From: Anastatus disparis
Lineage: Eukaryota; Arthropoda; Insecta; Hymenoptera; Eupelmidae
Direction of reading: 5' to 3'
Length of the DNA stretch: 64,000 nucleotides
Assembly: GCA_017163975.1 (NCBI GenBank)
Contig: JAFFSR010000347.1
Span: forward strand, 7,492,001 to 7,556,000
The notes under the pieces were generated by a model, which was given only the letters and a program-made list of their open reading frames with translations, was not told the origin of the DNA and searched no databases. Position numbers and translations under genes: made by a program. Numbering within the stretch: the first letter of the stretch is position 1; every line of letters begins with the position of its first letter. This document shows positions 35,239 through 47,999 of this stretch, piece after piece.

Positions 35239-38200
35239 CACTGAGAAAAAAATTTAGTTGGATTAAGTAAGGCTTAATTGAATCAATGAAATCCCTTAGG
35301 TGCGGGCGGCACATAAAATATTTTGTTACATTAATACAAATATTTTAATTGAGTCAAATAAATATTTCATTTTTTTAAATAAATATTTGATTCTACTAAA
35401 CATCACAAATATTGGTTAAAAATAATATTTTGTATTTTCAAATAAATATTTGACTTACTAAATGTCGCGAAGATTGATTCAATAAAATTAATTCATTGTT
35501 TTTATAAAAAATTTTATCAATTAAAATGCCCATTTGTTTTTCTAATTGATTATTTCATTACATTAATATACATATTGAAATTAAATCAAATAATATTTTG
35601 TATTTTCAATTAAATATTCGACTTATTAAATGTCGCGAAGATTGATTCAATAAAATTAATTCATTGTTTTAATAAAAAAAATTATCAATTAAAATGTCCA
35701 TTTGTTTTTCTAATTAATTATTTCATCATATTAATGCTATATTGAAATTAAACTAGTTCAATATTTTATATTTTCAAGTGAAAGTTTAATTTATTAAATA
35801 TTTTAAATTTAATAAAATTTTAAGATTTAATAAAATTAATTCATTGTCTTAACAAAAAATTGATTAATTATTCGGTTATCTCAAATAAAATATTCCTTCG
35901 AAGTAAAGAAATATTTAATTAATTCGATTTATAGATATTTTAATCGAACAAATACTGTCTTTAATCAACAGTATTTGCTTTCAGTGATTTACATTTATTT
36001 ATTAACATCAATGAATTGATGACTCATTAAAGGACAGGTGAATATGATTCCATTTATTTATATGGTAAAGAATAACAATTATTAACATACTAACATAAGT
36101 ATGCTTTATACAGTGATCGCACACGCAGTAAATCTAACATAAAGTTCGCTCGCATTACAATTTACGTATTATCTTGGATTTTTAACTTCCTTATATATCA
36201 ACTTAGAAGCCCTCTTACCGCTTGCGAGATCGAAAATTAACGACGCCACCAAGAGGTTGTATCATCAAACCATCGAACTAAATGATTTTGTTAAAACAAT
36301 AAATGTTTCTTTTAGTTCAAATAAGTGTTATTTGAATGAAATAAATTATGTAGATGAATCAAATAGTGGATTTACTTGATTTTAACAAGTATTTAATCAG
36401 ATTTCTCTGTAATTTTTATTAACTTTAGTACATATTTTGCTAAGTTATTCACTTAGCAAGACACGTATTTAAAACATGAGTTTGTTTGAGTATAAAGGAT
36501 GATAACTTATACAAAAAAATATTTTTCAAGAATATTAAATATTAATTTTAACATTATATTTCATTTGATTTAGTAAATATGTAATTAAATAATAACTGCT
36601 TGTTTCAATAAATATTTCATTAAGATAATCAAATAATTATTTAATCGATCTGATAAAGAAATTAATTAATACAACAAAATATTTAATTGGGACATAAATA
36701 ATAAAATAATTAATTGTTAAAAATAATAATTAATTCAATTAATCACTGATTTCATAGACACAATATAATTAAATAATAAAAGTAATAAAATAATTTTATA
36801 GAACAAGATAAATCAAATATTTGAATCAATTAAAAATTTTATTAATTTAATGCATCCAATTAATTATAATATAGCAATGAAATTATTTGACCAATAGACA
36901 ATGAGATATTTCATAGAATCAATCATATATTTCATATAGAGAAAAAACACATTTATCAAAGCAACTAAATATTGAATTAAAATGATTAGGTATTTCATTG
37001 GCCAGTGAAATAATTTAATATAAGTCATACAATATTTATTTAAAACAATGAAATATCTTTTTGTTATCATTCAAAATTTATTGAAAGAATAAAACAATAA
37101 TTTTGACATTATTTAAATATTTCATTAATATAATTAAATATATTATTGAACAGTAAAAAAATTTAATAAAGGTGATATAATAATTAATTAAATCAATGTA
37201 ATATATTCTTCTTTTAATCAAAATTTGATAAAAATAATAGAATAAATACGTTAGAATTAGTAAACATTTTATTAAGATAATTAAATATATTATTAAACAT
37301 CAAAGTAATTTAGTAGAAGTATTATAATATTTAATTGAAATAGTGAAATATATTCTTATGTCAATCAAAACTTGATAGAATGAATAGAATAAATATATTC
37401 GGTTTAATAAATATTTCATTGAGATAATCAAATATATTATTGAACATTAATGTAATTTTATGGAAATGTTAATATAATATTTAATTGAATCAATAAAATA
37501 TATTCTTGTTTCAATAATAACTTGATAGAAATAATAGGATAAATATATTTGGTTTAATAAATATTTCATTAAGATAATCAAATATATTATTAAACATTAA
37601 AGTAATTCAATAGAAGTGTTAATACAATATTTAATTAAATCAGTGACATATATTCTTGATTCAATAACAATTTGATAGAAATAATAAAATAAATATATTT
37701 GGTTTAATAAATATTTCATTAAAATAATCTAATACATGATTGAACATTAAAGTAATTTAATGGAAGTGTTAATATAATATTTAATTAAATCAGTGAATTA
37801 TATTCTTGTTTCAATAACAACTTGATAGAAATAATAGAATAAATATATTCGGTTTAATAAATATTTCTTTAAAAAAAATTTAATATCTAATTTTACGTTG
37901 CACCTTTCTTGACTTTAAAAAATAATTTATTGGTTTTCTTTTGTAAATTCATTGAAATCGGATTTATTGATTTTAAGGAACCTATTTCTTTCAATCAATT
38001 GTAATTTTTATTGAAATGCTGATCAAATTTTATGTGTCATATACAACAAAATATTTTTTTTTTATACAATCACATATATTATTAATTAAATGACAATGTT
38101 ATTAACTTAGTGAAGCATTTATTTACAATATAAGCTTCTTTAACTTAATTGGATGACCGTTAATTCAAGCAAATATTATATTGATGATTGACCAATATTT

Positions 38201-38578
38201 TTTTATTGTTATAAAAGATTTTGTAAATTTAACAAACGATTTACTAAAATAAATATTTAATTACTGTAACAAAATATATAGATAATTTACAAACATATTC
38301 TATTGTTACAAATAAATATTTTATAAAATTTTATCAGCTGCCTTAATGAAATTGATTTGATTAAATCAATCAAATAATTTAACCGAAACAATAAATTTTT
38401 CTTTATTTTAAAAAAATATTTATTTTTTTTAACTTAGGTATCAATTTTTTTTATCTCAACTAAATATTTCAGTGATTTAATAATCTTGCATATTACTTCA
38501 ATCAAAATTAATTTTTATCAACAAAATATTCAATAACTAAATTTATTTCATTGACTCAACTAAATTTTTTTCTCAGTG
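35239..38578. mobile_element. 3.3-kb non-autonomous TA element, CACTGAGAAAAAAAT ends
   Basis: TA (35,237-35,238 and 38,579-38,580) flanks identical CACTGAGAAAAAAATTTAG ends in inverted orientation. It is the larger relative of 1,970-3,568. Nearly the whole length is AT-rich tandem or near-tandem sequence without coding capacity, including a 168-bp repeat (TGTCGCGAAG at 35,463 and 35,631) and the 150-bp array. Confidence 0.85.
37100..37880. repeat. 150-bp tandem array
   Basis: GGTTTAATAAATATTTC starts at 37,401, 37,551, 37,701 and 37,851, exactly 150 bases apart. Two more diverged units precede it from about 37,100. The spacing is exact despite base changes, so the units have few indels. Confidence 0.9.
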
Positions 38579-38596
38579 TATAACATTTTTTTCAGA

Positions 38597-41500
38597 TTAT
38601 ATGATTGCAACAACAGTTTTACTATTTTTAAAAATACAATCAGAAACATCAAGTTTTTTTACTAATTTACTGAGAATTTTAACATCGTTTATGGCATTAT
38701 GTGCTTCAAGTAATTCTTCAGCTGCAAGATAATCTGCTGCCAGATTCGCTTGTGAAAAGCTTTTTCTTAATTTTTTTCTATCAGCAAGTTCGTCTTTAAA
38801 AATAGGCAGCGTATCTGAAAAACCTTTGACAATCGATTGAAATTCTTCTAATAAATCTAGTTTTAGCACTGTGTTTAAAAGTCTGGGAGCATCAAACCTA
38901 TTACAAATTCGCTCGTAAGTAGAAACTAATTTAAAAGTAATATTAGTTATAATATTACCAAAAAAAATAAAAATATTACCTGAAACAATGATGAGCTGCT
39001 AAAATGATTGACTGCCCTTGGCTTTTAACGGGATGTCGTAGTTGTTGGAATCGAGTTTTGCTTTTTTTATCTTACTGATATCTTTTTAAATTCATTATTT
39101 GGGCAAATATAATAACTTGTCCGCGCTAAAACTATATTAATACAATAATTTTTGTTAAATTAAAAATTAAATTTAGCTTCATATTTTTTTATGAACTTTA
39201 TGAATGAAAATTAGATATCAAGCTCGATAAACCTAACCTCAAAATAGTATAATATCGAAAGTTTGTTTATAACTTTTTATGTATATTATTTTGATAAATT
39301 TCTTGACTTGTCCGCGCTAAGGATTAATCTTACGAATTTTCTTACTGAAGTGAAAGAATTTGATTTGACGCACTGTTTACTCATGAACTTTGAATAAAAA
39401 TATTATTAGGAGGAGCAGAACTACGATATCCTCTTAAGAAATTCTAAAAAGTTGATAAAAGCTATTCGTAATGAGACGGTTTCTAAGAGTGCATTATTCA
39501 AATACATTTCCCCATCCAATACTTTGAGTCCAGTTGTTTCAGGTGCTTTTGCAGAAATCGTCTTTGACGGAATAATGTAATTATTAAATTCATCATTACC
39601 AGATAAAGCAGCAATCTAAAATAAAACTTATTGATAAGTAGTATGCAAAATAAATGTATTTAACATATTTACAATAATTATAGACATAAAAATGTATCAT
39701 ACCTGACATATTTCATCAGATCTATAAAGACCGGTAGTTTCCAAATAAAAAAAAACGATTTTTGAATTATCACAATCAATCTTATCTATAATAAAAAGAC
39801 TATTAAATTTAAGTTGAGCAAATTTAGAATGAACTTAATTACCAAGGTAAGACGAATTTTCAAAATATTCAGACATACTATTTAAATTACAATCAGTTTG
39901 GTAAGTAATCCCTTCGTGTCTTTGTAAAGAAACAGTTTCAGTATTTCTTTCCTTTTTTGAAAATAATTGACGTTTTTTTATTTCGATGGATTTTTCCAAT
40001 TTTAATTTTATTTCTCTTTTCTTATCTTTAGCATTACGAAACTTCATAGTATGTATACCCAGTCATAATTTTAGTTCCTCGTATACTTTTGATATATATT
40101 TACAGCCAATATTCTTTTGACAAACTGCTGCTGCTACTCGAAAATTTAGAGACTCGGATTTACAATAATATTTTGATTTTGGATTTTTACTTGCTACTAT
40201 ACTACTAAAAGGTTCATTTCCTTGACTAGATCCACAAGGGCCCAATGTATTAGCATTGTCTGCAAAACGTACAAAAATATTTCTCAACGTTTCTTTTAAT
40301 TTTTGATCAGATAATGGTTCACCATTGGGAAAGTGTTCGTGTTTATATTCATTTCCAAGCTTTTTATATCCACACCATTCTCCGCATTTCTCATGTTCTC
40401 CAAATGCATGAGGGACAATATTTAGCAATGCATTTTTAACGTTTTCAATATTTCCTTGATTTTGTTTAATAGCACAAGAAAAACAGTGTGAGAAATATTC
40501 AATCAATTTTGCCTGAAGTTTGATAGAAAATAATACACTTCGAAAAGACTTGTAGGCATGATTATAGTCTGACCACTTTTCGATCGGTTTTGAAGCTTCT
40601 CTACGAACAGATGCAATCGTGGATGAATCATCATCTCCTACGAGAGTAGAAATGCGAACATTTTTGTCATTTAAAATATTGTTTTTGTTAACTAATTCGA
40701 CAGCCATGTCAGGTTCCGTGGCCTTTGCACTTCCGTGAAAATTTTTACGACAATCGTGGTCGTTCGTGGGATGGCCAAGCTCGCACATCTTACATTGCTT
40801 ACTTCGAACAGATCAGGATAGAACTTTTCCTGAATAATATCCTAGTAATGAACTGTGGCCTAGATTACACAATATAATTGTTAAAGTTTTAATTCGAAGA
40901 TGATGTATTTTATAATAATTTGACTAATAAATAATTATTGAATAAAAAATAACTTGTCAATACTTAATAACATTATGCAAAAATGTAATTATTAAAGAAA
41001 AACGTATTATTTTATACAATAACAGATTATATGAAAATTTTATTTTTTTAAATATGTTTCTTGAATTTTATTTTTTTTATAAAATTATCATCTTTTAAAT
41101 TAAAATGATATAGCAAAAATTATAAAACTTGTCGCGCATAATATATTTGCAATAACTTCATAATATTTTCACTCAAATAAACGATATAGAATTACTTACC
41201 AGATAAACTATTATATGCATGTCCTGTTCCTCGGCGTTGCCAGCCAGCATCGAAAGATGCTATCAAATCATGCATTTTATTCGATGGATTAGAAACTAAT
41301 TTTCATTATCAACTACTTCTACGTTTATTGATCTATGAATAAAAAAGTTAGAAGATGCGTAATCACAACAAAAATGATAAGACTAAAATCAAATATAATG
41401 AATATACAAATTCAGTATTCATAGCTCAATTTCATTTGTCATTTTATGAATGGAAAAGAGGAAAAGGATCGTTTATTATTCAACAATATTATAGCTTGAT

Positions 41501-42605
41501 AAGTACGTGGATAGGATAGGTTTTTATTAAATAAATATAGGCTATTGGTAATGTGAAATAATTCATAAAAACGTTTTTCAAGAAAAATATTTTTAATACA
41601 ATATCTTATTTACAGTATATGTTTAAAAGGAATAAAATAAATACAAAATGAATAAAACTTAAATATATATTGTCCGAAACAACAATCCTCTTCTCACTTG
41701 TAGATTTTATAACTATTTAACATTGAAATTTACATAAAATTAATTCATATTTTAAATTAATTTTATTATATAAAAGTAAACTGAAATTTTTCTATCAGTA
41801 GAGAAACAATAAAATAATTATTGAACTGATTTATTTTATGAATACAATGACATTGTGAAATATTTAAACAATGTAATTACAAGTGTATAATCTTACGTTT
41901 GTAAACGTGATGCCTCGCCCGTCAACTTCTTTTCTAATTGAACAGCTTCTTGACAACTTGCTGTGGCTACTTTTTCAATAGCAGATCCAACTATCCTTTC
42001 ATATCTTTTTAATAAGGCTGGCGACACTGGTGGAACATTTAGTGATGAAAGAATAGTATTCAATTGAGTTTCTCCTATGTCACTATCAATCATTGCCATT
42101 GCTGCTTTGCCGTTCATGGAAAATTGCTGATTTTCAGAGTGCTTTTTAGTATGCACAACAAAACTAGCTGCGCACTTTATACAATAAGTCTTTAGTACAC
42201 ATGCAAGTCCATATACAATTTCTTCAGTTATACATCTTAAGATAACAGAATATCACAGAAGCTACACCACAATTCTTCGCCTAACATATATAGTTCGACA
42301 AGCCTTGGTCCGTCAATTTTGATATTACTTGAAGAATTATTACAGTTTTCATTCTGTAACAAAATAGTAAAGGACAAAATTATTAGATTCCTATGTCATT
42401 CAAATGATTTTATAAAATATACATTTTATAACTTAAGATTAACAAAAATGAAAAATAAAAATAAAATATAAACTAGTATATTTACCTTTCGAATTCGCTT
42501 CAATAAAGCTTCCGTTCTTTTTTCGATTGCAGCTTTAACCTTTGCGCTTACAAACTTGCCTTTCTTAGATCCTCGTGTAGCGCGTATATCATACGTGGGT
42601 TTCAT
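38597..42605 (-). pseudogene. Mutator-like transposase with C-terminal DEDD exonuclease, broken
   Basis: The gene reads right to left. The probable start is ATG 42,605-42,603, with exon 1 to 42,486 (40 codons) and a GT...AG intron to 42,354. Exon 2 contains WCSFC. The frame 42,156-41,893 follows (PALLKRYERIVGSAIEKV). Near 41,240 is FDAGWQRRGTGHAYNSLSG with the first catalytic Asp, then an intron to about 40,859. The frame 40,788-40,063 holds GHPTNDHDCRKN, VGDDDSS and HEKCGEWC. A basic region comes next, then a DEDD exonuclease: FFYLETTGL near 39,740, CFRFDAPRL near 38,890, and EAHNAINDVKIL near 38,690. I recognise the insect Mutator-like transposase family. Breaks include stops near 42,239, 40,825 and 40,063, and Tyr in place of the first exonuclease Asp. 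Confidence 0.8.
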
Positions 42606-42999
42606 TTTTAATCTTCAATCATTTATAACAGATTTACGAACAGCTAACTGGATCTCGTGTATATTATAAATTTTAGGTTACAATGAGTCTTGTCATATAT
42701 GTCGAAAAAAACAATAACAAACAGAAATTCATAGCGTTGCCGAATTTCCAAAAGTTAAGGGACGTACAAATAGTAAATTTTCATAAAATTAAATATTTAT
42801 GTAATATTTCTTGCAAAAATTACATAAATTAATTAAATATTCACAAAAAACGTGTTTAAAATATATTTTTTGTTTGTAACACCAAAAATTTTTATATTAA
42901 ATGGGATCCCCCGATTAAGCGCCCATAACATACGGACCTGCATGGAAGAACCACCTTAAATCATCATAGATTGCTTACCCTTCGCACGAGAAATAATTT

Positions 43000-43193
43000 A
43001 TTTTTTTTTTTTTTATTATATCCACGGGCATTGCTGCCGTTTTTAACATATTTTTAAAGAAACACAATTTGACGTATTATTTAACGTGGTGTCAGCCCAC
43101 GGCAGATACAGCGAAAAAGCGACCAGACGGGGAATCGATCCCGTGCCCACGGAAATACGAGTCACGCGCCTTAGCCACTACTCCACTGAACTC
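43000..43193 (-). mobile_element. Short tRNA-headed SINE
   Basis: Read on the minus strand it has a head near AGTGGCTAAGGCGC (A box) and GGGATCGATTCCCC (B box), followed by a short body and an A-rich tail (T-run at 43,005-43,020 on the plus strand). It interrupts the outer right TIR of element A; the left TIR shows the uninterrupted sequence. The intervening 42,606-42,954 is the end of the Mutator-like element. Confidence 0.75.
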
Positions 43194-43859
43194 TACAAAG
43201 TTTTATAAAAAAATATAGAGTTTAAGCCGAGATATTAAGAAAAAACTGTATTTTGGGGTCAACTTTAAGGATGGTTTTCACCCCCTAAATATGTTTTTCC
43301 GCAGATAAACAAAAATACGTGTTTTTCATTTTTTGATGTTCTACAACATATTCAAGTTTGAACGATATCGGCGCCAGATACTTCGGGTACCTTCCTTGTT
43401 AGTGATAAAAATACCTTCGAATACGTATATGAAGATAAAATCTACTGCATAGAACGCTCAAAAATGTGTTTTCTTCCTCGCTACAGCGTATTTAGTGTTG
43501 GATATAAAAATGAAAATCGAAAAATTGAAAATGAATCTCAATTTTTAAATAAGTAGCTCCGTTAATTTCTTACCTTTCTGGACGTTATTGTAATGAAAAT
43601 GTGCGAAATTTAGTCTAGTTTCAATGCCGTTTTGATCTTTGCGATGCGAGTTGATGTCTCTAAGTTATTCATAAAAAACAGAAAGAAAGCCATTTTTTTC
43701 AAACGCAATTTTCTCAAATCTATATTTTTTTTTTCAAATTCTTATATGTTTTTATACATAAAAAATGCTAACTTTTCGAATAGGTGAGAATATGCGATTT
43801 TGCCTTATTTTTTTAAACAGATTTTTAAACGTTTTTTTTATATTTTAAAGCATTGATAG

Positions 43860-45700
43860 TGTAATAAACCGAGTTCATTACCAATAAATGTTACAAAAAA
43901 AATTAAAGTTAAAATAATAATAATGATAATAGAGTAAAAATAATATTGATCAATTAATAAATAAACGAATGTAAGAGACAAATAGCACGACGCAAGCAAA
44001 TTGAGGTCAAGCAGTGGCTGAATGAAACAGTGAAAGAAAAAAATATAAGCTGAAGGAACAGAGTTCATTATTAATGAAGAAAAAAAAATATATAAAAGCT
44101 AGAATAACAATAATGATGAAAAAGTAAAAATAATATTGATAAATTAATACATAAACGATTACAGGAGACAAATAACACGAAAACAATTCAGGTCAAAGCA
44201 ACGGCCGAGTAAAACGGTGCAAGAAAGAAAAGTACGCTACAGGAGCCGAATTCAATACCAATGAATTTTTCAAACGAAAAATAAATGAAAATAACAATAT
44301 TAATAATAAAAAAAGTAAAAATAATCGCAATAAAATAATAAATAAACAAATGTGAGAGACAAATTGCAAACAAATTCAGTTGACCTCAATGAAGATCAAG
44401 GCTTGGTGGCCGAGTGAATCAGCAAAGGAAGAAGAAGTATAAGCTGAATAGAATGCTAAAAAAAGATACGGGCAGGCGGCAAGCTTAGAAAAAGCAATAA
44501 GCCTGACAACGATGAACGGCTTCACAGAAAATTGTAAAGTTAATATAGGGGAGTATGAAAGAATTTCAGCGAAGCGGTAGGGGAATAAAGTGCAGTATAA
44601 AAATAGATAAGGCCGTCCCTGAAGAAAAATACAGAATGGAGGGATATTAAATCCAATTTATGTGGAGCAATCATCCGAAGTTAATGAAAAATTTAAAAGA
44701 AAAGCTTTGACGGAGTCTCAAAAACAGGAAGCCGAAATGATAACGGTAAAAAGTAATTACCCATAAACTTCAAGCTGACCTCTTTTTATTCAACCATAAT
44801 TATGGTTTCCAGAAAAAAACCATATAGGTAGGGCCGACTGGCAACCAATCAGAATAGCTGAAAATCATACGAATAGGCAAAAAAAAATATACTGCCGATA
44901 GCAACAATGAAGCTTCTAGAAGCTAGACTTAGAGTATAAAGCTCCAAACTTGCAGGCGTGGGCCCTCTTTTTCCCGACCAAACTCTTGCTGGCCACGTCG
45001 ATTTAAGCAGACGGAACGTCACCAGCTCCAGCAGCAGCCAGCCACCACCCATCTGCAAGTCATCAGTCGAGGAGACGCAAATTAAATTAAAAGAAAGAAG
45101 AAGTTTGATTTTACGTTCGAGTTCTATAGTCAACAGTCAACTATACCAATCAGAGAACAAGACTGACGTTGTGGGGAAACGGAGATCGAAACAAAAAAAA
45201 CAAGGTAGAGAGTTTTTCGAATTTTTTTAATTGTAAGTCTCAAGGGGGGAATCATGGCTCAGAAACGCGTGGCTCCTATTGTTTACCCGCGAAGTAAATG
45301 TCAAGCGTTGTCAATTGTTGCAAATTTAAATTTAAACTACTAAAAAAAATTAAGAAAATGAATGCAAGGAATAATAAATAACTTGGCATAGGGTAGCATG
45401 ATTTGCCCTGAAGCGAAATAGTAAAATAAAAAAAGAGAAATAATAAATTATGTACGGAGCCGGGCTTCTTGTTTGTATTATAAAAAAAAGGAAAAGAAAA
45501 ATAAATTTATATAACTCTGGCAATTGCATGGGTGTTTACTAATTTATTCAACCTATCCTTGCTGCTTTTTTTTTTAGATTTCCGACCCCGGAGACGTAGC
45601 GCTCGCGCGTTAGTCAAAAGGAAGTCGATGGATGGCTGAAATTCAGTTATTCATTAAAAAAAAATTTATTAATAATTTAGCTTATATGCTGAACGTAACA
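43860..45700. mobile_element. 1,841-bp LTR-like unit, TSD ATAG
   Basis: It begins TGTAATAAACC and ends GAACGTAACA. ATAG is duplicated at 43,856-43,859 and 45,701-45,704, and the intact right arm of the foldback supports a single empty site. A TATAAAA box lies near 44,596. No pol or gag is found, so a solo LTR or a short non-autonomous LTR element is most likely. The plus-strand frame 44,958-45,230 and its minus-strand counterpart match nothing I know. Confidence 0.7.
43871..44460. repeat. Three-copy tandem repeat, 187-190 bp, in the LTR-like unit
   Basis: GAGTTCATTA-type starts occur at 43,871, 44,061 and 44,248. Each unit has a run of ATAATAA, then GAGACAAAT and a GGCYGAGTGAA-like segment. 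Tandem enhancer-like repeats in an LTR are one possible reading. Confidence 0.8.
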
Positions 45701-46622
45701 ATAGCATGGCGCATCGTGCCATCTTTTCAATTATTATGTCTTTTTACAACTTGTTTATGCTTTTATTTATCAATTTATCAAAAATATTAACAAAAATCTT
45801 TAAAATAAACTCTCGATTAAATTTTTTTATCAATTAGAACCGAAGTTATGACGATTTTAACTTCATAAAAATGTTAAAATTATATAAAACTGATAATTAG
45901 ATTAAAGAATACATGAGTTATTCTTTTTTTTTAGATTTTGTTAAAATAAAAATTTTATTTTTGTTATTTATTAAAATTTTTAATTTGTTAAAAGGTAAAT
46001 TTTTTAGTAAAAACATTTTTAATGAACAACAATTTAAAAAAAAAATTTACGAATAAAAACTAATGAATTCACAACCAATTAGAATAAAAATAGTCCATGT
46101 AATAAAATGTTGGATCCAATTTTAGCTTTTATTATTAATTAATGTTTTAAACAAAAAATTGAGGTCCAATCTTTATTACGCTGTAACTTTGGGAAAAAAT
46201 AATATTTCGATATACTATAACTACTATTTTGAAAGGATTTGAGCTCAGCTTTCAATTAAAGAAAGGTTTAAGCTTCTAGCTAATAATTCTGAGGAAGTAT
46301 AAGCGTTTGAAAATCTAGTAAATTTTTTAGCGATTTTCTTCGATGGCCTGTAACTAGGGAAATATTGAGCGTTGGCCTCTAAAATTTTGGCTTTCTTCAT
46401 ATTTCTGCATCTAGAAAATTTTCCCAAAATTTGAGCAAAAACGGTGACCCAAAGGTGAAACACTCTGCTTGTTAGTCTTAACAACCAGTGATGCCATTAT
46501 TATTAATTAGTTCTTCGACAGAACGAAAAAAAAATTTTTTGTTAGACAATTTTATTTTTTATCTTACTTGTCTTATATACTTGAATGCGTCAAGTCGTTA
46601 ATGAGAAAGCAAAAAGCGAATC

Positions 46623-46640
46623 AGCGCCACCTAGCGGTGG
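46623..46640 (-). promoter_or_regulatory. CTCF-like motif
   Basis: On the minus strand this reads CCACCGCTAGGTGGCGCT, which fits the conserved CTCF core (AGGTGGCGC). It is a single site by eye, in the centre of foldback 4. It may equally be part of a repeat, so a regulatory role is only a possibility. Confidence 0.3.
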
Positions 46641-47305
46641 CATATTTCAACTCCCTACAAACTAAATTTAAATTATAAGCGCGAAATTCAAACTGAATTA
46701 AAAATTCTAATACTTATCCAAAAAAAATTTCTATTTTTATAATTTCAAAATGGTCATAACTTCTGTTCTAATTGATAAAGAAATTTGATCGAGGCTTGAT
46801 TTTTAAGATTTTTGTTAATATTTTCGATAAATTAATAAATAAAAGCATAAACGAATTATAAAAAGACGTACTAGTTGGAAAAATAGCATGATGCGTAATA
46901 ATATCAATGCTTTAAAATGGAAACTATAATAAAACGTTCAAAAATCTGTTGAAAAAAATAAGGCAAAATCGCATATTCTCACCTATCCTAAAAGTTAGTA
47001 TTTTTTATGTATAAAAACATATAAGAATTTGAAAAAAAAATGTAGATTTGAGAAAATTGCGCTTGAAAAAAATTGCTTTCTTTCTGTTTTTCATGAATAA
47101 CTTAGAGACATCAACTCGCATTGCAAAGATCAAAACGGCATTTAAAACTAGACTAAATTTCGCACATTTTCATTAAAATAACGTCCAAAAAGGTAAGAAA
47201 TTAACGGAGCTTCTTATTTAAAAATTGAGGTTCATTTTCAATTTTTCAATTTTCATTTTTATATCCAACACTAAATACGCTGTAGCGAGGAAAAAACGTA
47301 TTTTT

Positions 47306-47999
47306 ATCACTTAAAAGAGAAAAAAAAATTCAATGAGTGACGGCCTGCATGAATCTGAATGGAATCAGTCATATATATTTTTTGTAAAAGTTTTAGTTGA
47401 TTGATTATTCAAGTTCTAGGAGACGCTCCTTCTTATAATTTATTTGAAATAATATCTATATCTTCCGCTCTGAGGCAATTCCAAAGAAAATAAAAGACAC
47501 GGGCTAATTTTTTTCATACAAAAATCATATCCTACAATTTTAGCTGAACCCGTTTCCCCAAGGTGAGGTGCTCTTTTTGTAAGTTATCAATTTGTTTTAT
47601 AATTTTTTTACTTGAATTTTTTCATTTTTTGTTGAAGAGTGAGATATTGTTTAGTTTCTTAGCAATAATAGTTCATTACGTTCCGAAGTACGGAACAGGC
47701 TCATTACGTGCGCGTGTTAGTTTGCTTTGCGAGGCGTCAGCTTCGCACAGCAAGACACGCGCATACGATGAGCCTTTTTCGTGCTGAGGAGCGTATACGA
47801 TTTTCTTTCATGCCCAGCCGGAACTTCGTCATCCCAAAATGATAAAAATTCATTTTTAAGTAAAAAAATACATCGAAAACGGCTTCTAGTGAAAAGTCAT
47901 TTGATGCTCTAGTTTGCTGTAGCGCGCATGCGCAAGCAACTATGGTATACGTTAAGAGCGTGAAAGATTTGATTTGATTTGACAAAAATTTCATTAATC
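47306..47999. other. No gene recognised
   Basis: Sequence of mixed composition with a small palindrome (TTCCGAAGTACGGAA near 47,680) and short frames on both strands that match nothing I recognise. Confidence 0.45.

Larger units (their letters stand above)
34018..42954 (-). mobile_element. 8.9-kb transposon with Mutator-like gene, TSD CTTAAA
   Basis: The 14-bp ends GTGGTTCTTCCATG face inward, and CTTAAA is duplicated at 34,012-34,017 and 42,955-42,960. The left TIR of element A shows the matching empty site with one (slightly diverged) copy. The element holds a MITE, a 3.3-kb TA element and one multi-exon gene on the minus strand, so about 5.2 kb is its own. A 6-bp duplication is shorter than the 9 bp usual for plant Mutator elements. 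Confidence 0.8.
30003..43295. mobile_element. Long-TIR element A, about 4.2 kb before later insertions
   Basis: The left TIR (30,003 to about 30,560) starts CAGGGGGTGAAAACC. Its inverse is found in two blocks: 42,955-43,295 (outer part, now holding a SINE) and about 33,690-34,017 (inner part). The blocks are separated exactly by the insertion 34,018-42,954. The left TIR has itself gained a 149-bp MITE. The interior holds Penelope and pogo-like remnants. Whether the pogo-like gene mobilised this element is not shown: a flanking TA at CAGGGGG is not clear. Confidence 0.75.
43400..47305. mobile_element. Foldback element 4, split by an LTR-like unit
   Basis: The inverse of the right arm (about 46,740-47,305) matches 43,400-43,859 and then continues in 45,701-45,880. 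The left arm is interrupted exactly by 43,860-45,700. The outermost shared block is GTGATAAAAATA; the left arm also has about 55 extra bases near 43,417-43,470. The centre (45,880-46,740) has no recognisable gene. Confidence 0.75.

Noticed and set aside
44400..44430. tRNA-like A box (GGTGGCCGAGTG) in the 43.9-45.7 kb unit
   Set aside because: No B box or cloverleaf follows, and the other tandem units show it degrading.
44958..45230. Ser-rich plus-strand frame with a minus-strand partner
   Set aside because: Lies in a non-coding LTR-like unit; no recognisable domain and no start context.
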